From Blastococcus aggregatus (lineage in GTDB: Bacteria; Actinomycetota; Actinomycetes; Mycobacteriales; Geodermatophilaceae): a DNA stretch of 64,000 nucleotides. Below the pieces are notes generated by a model. The model was not told where the DNA came from, made no database searches, and worked only from the letters and a program-made list of their open reading frames with translations. The stretch covers positions 186,001-250,000 of the forward strand of contig NZ_OBQI01000002.1 of the NCBI RefSeq assembly GCF_900221005.1, in the 5' to 3' direction. How positions within the stretch are numbered: the stretch's first letter is position 1; every line of letters begins with the position of its first letter. The translations under genes and the position numbers were made by a program. Shown in pieces: positions 1 through 8,065 of the stretch.

Positions 1-939
1 AAGCAGACCCTGTACCGCACCTCCGGCGACTCCCCCATCGTCAACGCGCTGATCGAGGCGGCCGAGGCCGGCAAGCAGGTCGTCGTCCTGGTGGAGATCA
101 AGGCCCGGTTCGACGAGGAGGCCAACATCAGCTGGGCCCGCTCGCTGGAGCGGGCCGGGTGCCACGTCGTCTACGGCCTCGTCGGGCTCAAGACCCACTG
201 CAAGACGGCGCTGGTCGTGCGCCGCGAGCAGGGCGTGATCCGGCGCTACTGCCACATCGGCACGGGCAACTACAACCCGAAGACGGCGCGGCTCTACGAG
301 GACCTGGGCATCCTCACCGCCGACCCGCGGGTGGGAGCCGACCTCACCGATCTGTTCAACGTGCTCACCGGCTACTCGCGGCAGACCAACTACCGCACGC
401 TGATGGTGGCCCCGCACGGCATCCGCAACGGCCTGATCGAGAAGATCCGCCGCGAGGTGCGGCACGCCGCCGAGGGCAAGCCGGCCGGCATCCGGATCAA
501 GGCCAACTCGATCGTCGACGAGAAGATCATCGACGCGCTGTACGCGGCCTCGCGGGCCGGCGTCCAGGTGGAGCTGTTCGTGCGCGGCATCTGCGCCCTG
601 CGCCCCGGCGTGCCCGGGTTGTCCGAGACCATCCGCGTGCGCTCCATCGTCGGCCGCTTCCTCGAGCACTCCCGCGTCATGTCCTTCGTCAACGGTGGCG
701 AGGACGAGTGGTGGCTCGGCAGCGCCGACCTGATGCACCGCAACCTGGACCGCCGCGTCGAGGTGCTGCTGCGGGTCTGCGACGACCGGCTGCGCACCCA
801 GCTCGAGGAGACGCTCGCCCCGGCCATGGCGCCGGGCGTGCGCTGCTGGGAGCTGCGCAGCGACGGCAGCTGGGAGCACCTCGAGGGGCGGGACTACCAG
901 GCCGAGCTGACGGAGCGCATGCATGAGCTCGCGGGCTGA
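1..939 (+). CDS. ppk: Polyphosphate kinase, C-terminal part (partial at window edge)
   Basis: Polyphosphate kinase 1 reversibly builds long-chain polyphosphate from ATP in the cytoplasm. The frame is open from base 1, so only the last 312 codons are present; the family is usually about 700 residues and the N-terminal half lies upstream. Recognisable PPK1 segments are [26 protein letters not shown], the second phospholipase-D-like half with [12 protein letters not shown], and [16 protein letters not shown] near the end. The stop overlaps the next gene by 17 bases. The pair ppk followed by a mutT1-type Nudix gene is the arrangement known in mycobacteria, which supports both calls. Confidence 0.95.
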   Translation, partial: KQTLYRTSGDSPIVNALIEAAEAGKQVVVLVEIKARFDEEANISWARSLERAGCHVVYGLVGLKTHCKTALVVRREQGVIRRYCHIGTGNYNPKTARLYEDLGILTADPRVGADLTDLFNVLTGYSRQTNYRTLMVAPHGIRNGLIEKIRREVRHAAEGKPAGIRIKANSIVDEKIIDALYAASRAGVQVELFVRGICALRPGVPGLSETIRVRSIVGRFLEHSRVMSFVNGGEDEWWLGSADLMHRNLDRRVEVLLRVCDDRLRTQLEETLAPAMAPGVRCWELRSDGSWEHLEGRDYQAELTERMHELAG

Positions 940-1843
940 GGCTCCGGTGATCGCGGCCGCCGGCGGGGTCGTCTGGAGGGGAGCAGGCGACGACGTCGAG
1001 ATCGCCGTCGTCCGCCGCCCGCGGCACGACGACTGGTCGCTGCCCAAGGGCCACGTCGACGCCGGCGAGCACTCCCTGCAGGCCGCCTGCCGGGAGGTGG
1101 CCGAGGAGACGGGGCTGAGCGTGGTCGCCGGCCGCCGGAGCCTGACCACCCGGTACGAGGTCGACGGCGCCCCCAAGCGGGTCGACTACTGGGTCGTGCG
1201 CTGCGTCGGTGGGGAGTTCCTCGCCAACGACGAGTGCGACGAGCTGCGCTGGCTCCCCCCGGCGGCCGCCGCGGAGCTGTGCAGCTACGAGCAGGACCGC
1301 CGGGTGATCGCCGACGCCGCGCGGACCGACGTCCCGCGGGAGGTGTCGGTGCTGCTGGTGCGGCACGGCAAGGCCGGGAGCAGCGAGCAGTGGGAGGGGC
1401 CGGACGAGGAGCGCCCGCTCACCTCCGCCGGCGAGGAGCAGGCCCGCCGGCTCGCCGCGGTGCTGCCGCTGTTCGGCCCGACCTCGGTCGCCGCCGCGAC
1501 GCCGCTGCGCTGCCGGCAGACCGTCGCGCCGCTCGCCGACCGGCTGGGTCTCGCGGTGGACGAGCGCCCGGAGTTCGGGGAGCCCGAGTTCGGCGGCGAC
1601 CCGCAGCGCGCCCTGGACGCCGTGCTGCGCTCCCTGACCGTGCCGGGCGTCGCCGTCGTCTGCAGCCAGGGCGGGACGATCCCCGCCGTGCTGCAGGCGC
1701 TCGGCATCCACGGGCACGGCGTCCCCGGCCTCCTCCCGCCGGTCGCCAAGGGCAGCGTGTGGGCGCTCGGTGGCCGGCCGGGTGCGCTGGCCGCCGACTA
1801 CTACCGCGACGTCACCCCCGACCCCGACGCCCGCCCCGCCTAG
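923..1843 (+). CDS. mutT1: MutT1-type Nudix hydrolase fused to histidine phosphatase
   Basis: Two domains are visible in 306 residues. Residues 8-135 form a Nudix hydrolase with a full Nudix box from Gly43 to Leu65 (G-x5-E-x7-REVAEETGL). Residues 140-300 form a phosphoglycerate-mutase-like histidine phosphatase with LLVRHGKAG (catalytic His148) and CSQGG near the end. This fusion is the architecture of mycobacterial MutT1, which hydrolyses 8-oxo-guanosine nucleotides and diadenosine polyphosphates; that activity is known for the family and inferred here. The ATG at 923 lies inside the end of ppk, so the two are probably co-transcribed. The stop is one base from the stop of the convergent leuD, leaving no room for hupB, which sits here in mycobacteria. 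Confidence 0.93.
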   Translation: MSSRAEAPVIAAAGGVVWRGAGDDVEIAVVRRPRHDDWSLPKGHVDAGEHSLQAACREVAEETGLSVVAGRRSLTTRYEVDGAPKRVDYWVVRCVGGEFLANDECDELRWLPPAAAAELCSYEQDRRVIADAARTDVPREVSVLLVRHGKAGSSEQWEGPDEERPLTSAGEEQARRLAAVLPLFGPTSVAAATPLRCRQTVAPLADRLGLAVDERPEFGEPEFGGDPQRALDAVLRSLTVPGVAVVCSQGGTIPAVLQALGIHGHGVPGLLPPVAKGSVWALGGRPGALAADYYRDVTPDPDARPA

Positions 1844-1844
1844 G

Positions 1845-2444
1845 TCACACCGCCGGGAGCGCCTTCGGCTTCCAGGCCGGGCGGGCGTCCTCGAAGGCCT
1901 GGATGTCGTCGAGGTGCCGCTCGGTCAGGCCGACGTCGTCGAGCCCCTCGAGCAGCCGCCAGCGGGTGTACGGGTCGATCTGGAACGGCACGGTGACGTC
2001 GCCGTAGGTGACCTGCTCGGCCTGCAGGTCGACCGTCACCGGCAGCGCGGGATCCGCCTCGATCGCCGCCCACAGCGCCTCGACGTCGGCCTCGGGCAGG
2101 ACGACGGTGAGCAGCCCGGCCTTGGTCGAGTTGTTGCGGAAGATGTCGGCGAACCGCGGGCTGATGACCACCCGGAAGCCGCCGTCGAGCAGCGCCCAGT
2201 TGGCGTGCTCGCGCGAGGAGCCGGTGCCGAAGTCCGGGCCCGCCACGAGGATCGAGGCGTTCGCGTACTCGGGCCGGTTCAGCACGAAGTCGGGCTCGTT
2301 CGTGCGCCACGCGACGAACAGGCCGTCCTCGAACCCCGTGCGGGTGATCCGCTTGAGGTACTCGGCCGGGATGATCTGGTCGGTGTCGACGTTGGTCCGG
2401 CGCAGCGGCGCGGCGGTGCCGGTGTGGGTGGTGAAGGCGTCCAT
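1845..2444 (-). CDS. leuD: 3-isopropylmalate dehydratase, small subunit
   Basis: The small (swivel) subunit of isopropylmalate isomerase, which with LeuC interconverts 2- and 3-isopropylmalate in leucine synthesis. At 199 residues it has the usual length. Visible family features are the N-terminal [18 protein letters not shown], the [20 protein letters not shown] loop typical of the aconitase swivel domain, and [14 protein letters not shown]. Its ATG lies three bases after the leuC stop, so leuC-leuD form one leftward unit controlled from the region upstream of leuC. It ends one base from the stop of mutT1, with no room for a terminator between the convergent genes. Confidence 0.97.
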   Translation of the reverse strand: MDAFTTHTGTAAPLRRTNVDTDQIIPAEYLKRITRTGFEDGLFVAWRTNEPDFVLNRPEYANASILVAGPDFGTGSSREHANWALLDGGFRVVISPRFADIFRNNSTKAGLLTVVLPEADVEALWAAIEADPALPVTVDLQAEQVTYGDVTVPFQIDPYTRWRLLEGLDDVGLTERHLDDIQAFEDARPAWKPKALPAV

Positions 2445-2447
2445 GAC

Positions 2448-3854
<1,407 letters not shown>

Positions 3855-3890
3855 GGTCCGTCCTCTCACCGGGGATCACCCGGCTCGTCG

Positions 3891-3937
3891 CGCTTGCGTC
3901 TCACTCCGCTTGTGTCTCATCAGGTGAGATGCAAGTA
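3891..3937. promoter_or_regulatory. Three-copy operator-like repeat between leuC and the IclR gene
   Basis: The divergent intergenic region holds CGCTTGCGTCTCA (3891-3903) and CGCTTGTGTCTCA (3907-3919) in direct repeat with a 16-base period, then an inverted copy TGAGATGCAAG (3925-3935). The second and third copies make an inverted repeat TCTCA-TCAGG-TGAGA. Repeats of this kind next to a regulator gene are expected for an autoregulating IclR protein that also controls leuCD, as LtbR does in Corynebacterium; binding here is inferred. Confidence 0.6.
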
Positions 3938-3944
3938 TTGCTGT

Positions 3945-4646
3945 GTGGGACAGCCTAACCCCGTTGCGGTTCTGGACAAAGCGGTCGCGATCCTCCGAGC
4001 CGTCGCCGACGAGCCGGCGACCCTCGCCGAGCTCGTGGCGCGCACCGGTCTGCCGCGCGCCACGGCGCACCGGCTGGCCGTCGCGCTCGAGGGTCACCGC
4101 CTGGTCCGGCGCACCGACACCGGCACCTGGGCGCCCGGTCCGGCGCTGGCCGAGCTCGGCCGCGGCTCGGCCGACCTCGGCGACGTCGCCGCCCGGCACC
4201 TGGTGGCCCTGCGCGACGTGACCGGCGAGAGCGCCCAGTTCTACGTCCGCGACGGCGCCAGCCGGGTCTGCGTCGCCGCAGCCGAGCGCACCAGCGGCCT
4301 GCGCGACACCGTCCCGGTCGGCGCACGCCTGCCCATGACCGCGGGATCCGCCGCGCACGCGCTGCTGGCGTTCACCCCGGCCGACGAGGTCACCCGCCTG
4401 CTCCCCTCGGCGAGCTTCACCGCCCGCACGCTGCTCGACGTGCGCCGCCGCGGCTGGGCGCACAGCATCGCCGAGCGCGAGCCGGGCGTCGCCTCGCTGT
4501 CCGCACCGGTGCGGGACGGCTACGGAGCCGTGCTCGGCGCGGTCTCCATCTCCGGCCCGGTCGAGCGGCTCGGCCGCCGGCCGGCCCCCGAGGTGGTCGG
4601 CGCGGTTCTGGACGCGGCGGCCGCGATCGCCCGCGCCGCGCGCTGA
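3945..4646 (+). CDS. IclR-family regulator divergent from leuCD
   Basis: An IclR-type transcription factor of 233 residues. The N-terminal winged helix-turn-helix spans about residues 5-65 (AVLDKAVAILRAVADEP, then LAELVARTGLPRATAHRLAV). The C-terminal effector-binding domain includes LRDTVPVGARLPMTAGSAAH and AEREPGVASLSAPVRDGYG. It is divergent from leuC, the position of Rv2989 in M. tuberculosis and of LtbR- and NdgR-type regulators of leucine genes in other actinobacteria, so leuCD control is the likely role. The start is uncertain: the GTG at 3945 gives a normal N-terminus (GQPNPVAVLDK) but has only GGTGAGA 16 bases upstream, and a GTG at 3924 is also in frame. The latter would put translation inside the putative operator. 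Confidence 0.88.
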   Translation: MGQPNPVAVLDKAVAILRAVADEPATLAELVARTGLPRATAHRLAVALEGHRLVRRTDTGTWAPGPALAELGRGSADLGDVAARHLVALRDVTGESAQFYVRDGASRVCVAAAERTSGLRDTVPVGARLPMTAGSAAHALLAFTPADEVTRLLPSASFTARTLLDVRRRGWAHSIAEREPGVASLSAPVRDGYGAVLGAVSISGPVERLGRRPAPEVVGAVLDAAAAIARAAR

Positions 4647-4654
4647 CGTCTCGG

Positions 4655-5152
4655 TCAGGCTGCTGCGGGGCGGCCCCATCGGTTCTCGTGGGCCTTGCCG
4701 TCGAGGTCCTGGAAGCGGACCACGGCCACCATGTCCCGCAGGCCCTCGCGGTCGGCGTCGGCAAAACGGAGAGTCCGCCACCATTCGCGGACGTTGGCGC
4801 CGGCGACCACGGGCGTGTCCAGGCGGAACGACGTCGTCGGAGGCCGAACGGCGCCGTCGTTGTCCACGAGCTGCACCGGTATCGGCACGCTGACCTCCAC
4901 CTCGACATGGGTCACCGGGAGTCGCCCCGGGTTGACCAGCGCGAACACGTAGTGCGACTGGGCCACGCCGTCCACCACCGGGTCCGGCGCCTGTCGCAGC
5001 CGCCACTCGACGCTGACACCCGCGAGCTCGATCCGCCGGTCACGCTGCTGGAGGGCACGGAACTCACGCAGCTGGACGGCCGCGAAGCCGACCGCCCCCG
5101 TGGTGGCCAGGCCCGACATCCACGTCGCCACATCGCCCCAGTCAACGGCCAC
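4655..5152 (-). CDS. Membrane-anchored protein of unknown function, last gene of RelA/ROK operon
   Basis: I do not recognise this 165-residue protein. The N-terminus has one probable membrane segment (about residues 11-28, WMSGLATTGAVGFAAVQL), followed by a short charged stretch (REFRALQQRDRR) and a domain of alternating hydrophobic residues that looks beta-rich, perhaps immunoglobulin-like. The likely topology is a short N-terminal anchor with one soluble domain. The GTG start at 5152 has GGAGGAGGGG upstream and overlaps the end of the ROK glucokinase gene by 11 bases. It is therefore the fourth and last gene of an overlapping leftward operon (7910 to 4655), and it converges with the IclR gene nine bases away. 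Confidence 0.7.
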   Translation of the reverse strand: MAVDWGDVATWMSGLATTGAVGFAAVQLREFRALQQRDRRIELAGVSVEWRLRQAPDPVVDGVAQSHYVFALVNPGRLPVTHVEVEVSVPIPVQLVDNDGAVRPPTTSFRLDTPVVAGANVREWWRTLRFADADREGLRDMVAVVRFQDLDGKAHENRWGRPAAA

Positions 5153-6089
5153 GGGCCGGCCCCTCCTCCGCGTGACGCCGGGCCAGGTCCCCGGCGCCGA
5201 TGACGCCGGCAGCGCTGCCGAGAGCGGCGAGTTCGACGCGGGCGGGAGTGCGATGCAGCTGTCTCGGCGTCAGAGCCGCCTCGTAGGCCTCGCGCACGGG
5301 ATCGAGCAGCAGTGCCCCCGCGTCGGCGACCCCACCACCGATGACGTACAGCTCTGGGTCCAGCGCCGCGCCGAGCACTGCCATCCCCCGTCCCAAGGCC
5401 GTTCCCACGGTGCCGAAAGCGGCCCGTGCGCTCTGATCGCCGTTCTCGGCCGCCTCGGTCACTGCGCGACCGGAGACGGCGGCGTCAGGCCCTGCGCCTT
5501 GATGGGCCAGGTAGGCGCGCACGAGTGCTGCTCCGCTGACGTACTGCTCCCAGCAGCCGACGCCGCCGCACCCGCACGGCAGACCATCCGGGACCAGCGC
5601 CATGTGGCCGTACTCGGCGGCGAACCCGCCGAACCCCCGGTGCAACCGCCCATCGATGACCAGTCCCCCGCCGAGGCCAGTGCCCACCGTCAGGCAGACC
5701 GTTGTGGTCGCCCCCTGTCCGACGCCGTGGACCGCTTCGCCCCAGGCGGCGCAGTTCGCGTCGTTCTCGACGACCACCGGCCGGTCCAGTCGCGACTCAA
5801 CGGCACCGGCCAGGTCACCTGGCAGCCAGCCGTCGATGTTCGGCGAGAAGACGAGGGATCGACGGTCGGCCCGCACGAAGCCCGCGACGCTGAGCCCGAC
5901 GGCGACCACATCCCCGGTAGCCAGAAGCGGCTCGACCACGGCGACGATCGCGTCGTCGACCCCAGGGCCGGGCGGTGTCGGCACCCGGGTCAGCTCCCCG
6001 ATCAGCCCGTCGGGTCCTACGACCCCCGCTGCGATCTTGGTGCCTCCGACGTCGACGCCGATCGCTCGCGTGCCCCCGCCGGGACTCAC
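5142..6089 (-). CDS. glk: ROK-family glucokinase
   Basis: A sugar kinase of the ROK family, very probably an ATP-dependent glucokinase forming glucose 6-phosphate in the cytoplasm. The 315 residues match actinobacterial Glk in length. Visible motifs are the phosphate loop IGVDVGGTKIAAGVV, the catalytic ENDANCAAWGE, TVGTGLGGGLVI, the sugar-binding EYGHM and the zinc cluster CGCGGVGCWEQYVSG. I use the GTG at 6089, which overlaps the stop of the upstream ROK gene as GTGA, the usual sign of translational coupling; longer frames upstream read through that neighbour. It is the third gene of the RelA/ROK operon. Sugar specificity is inferred from family likeness. Confidence 0.9.
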   Translation of the reverse strand: MSPGGGTRAIGVDVGGTKIAAGVVGPDGLIGELTRVPTPPGPGVDDAIVAVVEPLLATGDVVAVGLSVAGFVRADRRSLVFSPNIDGWLPGDLAGAVESRLDRPVVVENDANCAAWGEAVHGVGQGATTTVCLTVGTGLGGGLVIDGRLHRGFGGFAAEYGHMALVPDGLPCGCGGVGCWEQYVSGAALVRAYLAHQGAGPDAAVSGRAVTEAAENGDQSARAAFGTVGTALGRGMAVLGAALDPELYVIGGGVADAGALLLDPVREAYEAALTPRQLHRTPARVELAALGSAAGVIGAGDLARRHAEEGPARGR

Positions 6090-7087
6090 GCCGACCGAGC
6101 CGGGACGCGCTCCTCGTGGACCGCCCGCTGCAGGAGGATCGCCGCGCCGGCTGCCGCCATCGGCAGATCCAGCCGGTCCACGACAACAGCGCAGTCGCGG
6201 GCCATCGAGCTGAACGAGTTGGTCTGCATGGCCTCTCGCACCCCCGTCATGAACAGCTCGCTGCATCGCGGTCCGGACCCGTCCCCGTTGCCTACCAGTT
6301 CAGCGGGTCCGCCGAGCACGATCATCTTCGGGTTCAGCAGGTTGAGGGCCGTCGCCAGCCCTTGGCCTAGGTAGCGGCCACTGCGACGGAACACCCGCGC
6401 TGCACGATCACCGTGCGGGCCGTCGAGCAGGGCCGCTGCGTCTGCGAAACCGCGCGAGCGGCTCACTCCGCCCCAGTTCATGTCGCGGTCGAAGTTGGTC
6501 ACCGCCAGCATCGCCTCCAGGCAACCGCGGTTGCCACATCGGCAGAGGGGCCCTTCCGGCTGGACGACGATGTGCCCGAACTCGCCTGCACCTCCGGTCG
6601 CCCCGCGGACGAGTTGCCCCTGCGCGACGATGGCGCAACCGAGGCCCTGGACGTCGGGGGCGAGGTAGACCACGACGACGTCGTCCACGCCGGCGGCCAC
6701 GCCGACCTGCTGTTCGTATGCACACATGCAGTTCACGTCGTTCTCGGCGACGGCGGGCAGCCCCGAGGCCTCGGTGAGTAGGTCGGCGACCGGAACGTCG
6801 GTCCAGTCGTAGCCGGGTTGCAGGAGCCCGGGGGCGACGACGACCCGCCGGCCGTCGTCCGAGATGTGGCCCCCGATGGACAGCCCCACGCCCGCGAGGC
6901 GACCCACGCGTTTCTCCGCCTCCACCAGCGCCTGACCGATCACGTCCAGGGCCCCCTCGGGATCAGGGACGGTGACCACCTGCTCCTGCAGGAAGACGGG
7001 CTCGGGGTCGGAGTCCTCCCGCACCGTGACGATCATCCGGCCGGACGCCAGCGAAACCCCGGCGGCCCGTGTCGGCTCGTCAGGCAT
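6086..7087 (-). CDS. ROK-family protein with degenerate phosphate loop
   Basis: A 333-residue ROK-superfamily protein. It keeps the actin-like ATPase fold signatures: GVGLSIGGHI, PAVAENDVN (in place of the usual NDAN), GAGEFGHIVV and the zinc cluster CRCGNRGCLE. The N-terminal D-x-G-G-T phosphate loop is missing; the corresponding stretch is GVSLASGRMIVTV. It also has no N-terminal DNA-binding helix-turn-helix, so it is not a complete NagC/XylR-type repressor. It may be a sugar sensor, a regulatory partner of the adjacent glucokinase or an inactive kinase; these are inferences. It overlaps the upstream RelA/SpoT-fold gene by eight bases and the downstream glucokinase by four, so the proteins are probably made together. 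Confidence 0.82.
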   Translation of the reverse strand: MPDEPTRAAGVSLASGRMIVTVREDSDPEPVFLQEQVVTVPDPEGALDVIGQALVEAEKRVGRLAGVGLSIGGHISDDGRRVVVAPGLLQPGYDWTDVPVADLLTEASGLPAVAENDVNCMCAYEQQVGVAAGVDDVVVVYLAPDVQGLGCAIVAQGQLVRGATGGAGEFGHIVVQPEGPLCRCGNRGCLEAMLAVTNFDRDMNWGGVSRSRGFADAAALLDGPHGDRAARVFRRSGRYLGQGLATALNLLNPKMIVLGGPAELVGNGDGSGPRCSELFMTGVREAMQTNSFSSMARDCAVVVDRLDLPMAAAGAAILLQRAVHEERVPARSA

Positions 7088-7910
7088 CGGGCGCCCGCCC
7101 GATGTCCTCGCGGACCCGCATGATCATCCCCTCGAGGTAGTGGAGCATGTGGCCCAGGTAGTACGGCGTGAACTCCGGCGACTGATAGTTCCACTGCCAC
7201 TTCTGGTCGGGATCCTGCTTCTCTTCTCGCCGCTTCTCGAAGTACCCGTGCGTGAGCGAGCCGATGGTCTCCTGCAGCTCGGTCGTCAGCTGGATCTCGA
7301 TCTTGGAGAACCGCTCCTCCTCGTCCTCGAAGTTGAGCGTCTGCACGCGGAAGTCCTGGCGCACGGTCACGTGCATGGCGTAATACCCGTAGTCCTGCGC
7401 GTGGGTCCAGACCTCCACGTCCGCGCCCACCTCGCCGCCCAGCGACGTCATGTGGTCGGCGAGTTCCTGCACGCCGTCGAGATACCGGACGACGATGCGA
7501 CAGCGGACGACATCCCACAGACCCTCGAACCAGCAGTCCGGCGACAGCCAGCCATCGGCCGGTGGAGCGGGCCAGTTGGGGTTGTTGTGGACGTTGGCCC
7601 GCCACGTCTTGCTGAGGAAGGACTCCCAGGGCTTGAGCTCGAGCTTGATCTCCGGCGGGGCACCGAACAGTGGCACGCCCTTGCGGTCCTCGTAGTCGAG
7701 CGACCAGTCACGCAGACGGTTCGACAGCTGCAGGAAGAACTTCGACTCCTCGAAGGCCTTCTGCAGATCCCGTTGCTGCTGGAGGTAACGCCCACGTCGC
7801 AGCTCCCGGCGATCACCCGTCCACACCCGAGCCAGCCACTCCTCATAGGACGACCGGTCCGGCTTCTCCCAGGGCTCCGTCGCGTGCCCCGCGGCGAGGT
7901 CGAACTGCAC
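7080..7910 (-). CDS. RelA/SpoT-fold nucleotidyltransferase-like protein, altered active site
   Basis: A 276-residue protein resembling the synthetase domain of RelA/SpoT and small alarmone synthetases, without the HD hydrolase, TGS or ACT domains of long Rel proteins. Matches by eye are ELKPWESFLSK (91-101) to the R-x-K-x3-S-x3-K motif, DVVRCRIVVRY (133-143) to the D-x-x-G-x-R strand, GYYAMHV (175-181) to GYR-x-IH, EIQLTT (205-210) to EIQIRT, and SLTHGYFEKRR after it. Lys93, Ser97, Lys101, Asp133, Tyr176, His180, Glu205 and Gln207 are kept, but Arg is replaced by Glu91, Tyr177 and Thr209. The GTG start has GGAGG upstream. First gene of the four-gene operon. A sample at 7141-7260 is 60% G+C, against about 71% in a sample of the neighbouring gene. 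It could be an alarmone synthetase, a toxic synthetase of the ToxSAS type, or something else. Confidence 0.72.
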   Translation of the reverse strand: MQFDLAAGHATEPWEKPDRSSYEEWLARVWTGDRRELRRGRYLQQQRDLQKAFEESKFFLQLSNRLRDWSLDYEDRKGVPLFGAPPEIKLELKPWESFLSKTWRANVHNNPNWPAPPADGWLSPDCWFEGLWDVVRCRIVVRYLDGVQELADHMTSLGGEVGADVEVWTHAQDYGYYAMHVTVRQDFRVQTLNFEDEEERFSKIEIQLTTELQETIGSLTHGYFEKRREEKQDPDQKWQWNYQSPEFTPYYLGHMLHYLEGMIMRVREDIGRAPDA

Positions 7911-8065
7911 GGGTCCTCCAGTGTCCGGGCTGTGGAGGGCACGGTAGCGGCCGGACGCAAGCGGGTCACGTCGCAGAACTGCGGACCCGGGCGGAGAGCA
8001 GGTCGCGTCTAGGTTGTGCCCTGGCTCACTCGCCCACCAGCCGACGGATGACGAGATCGGACACC

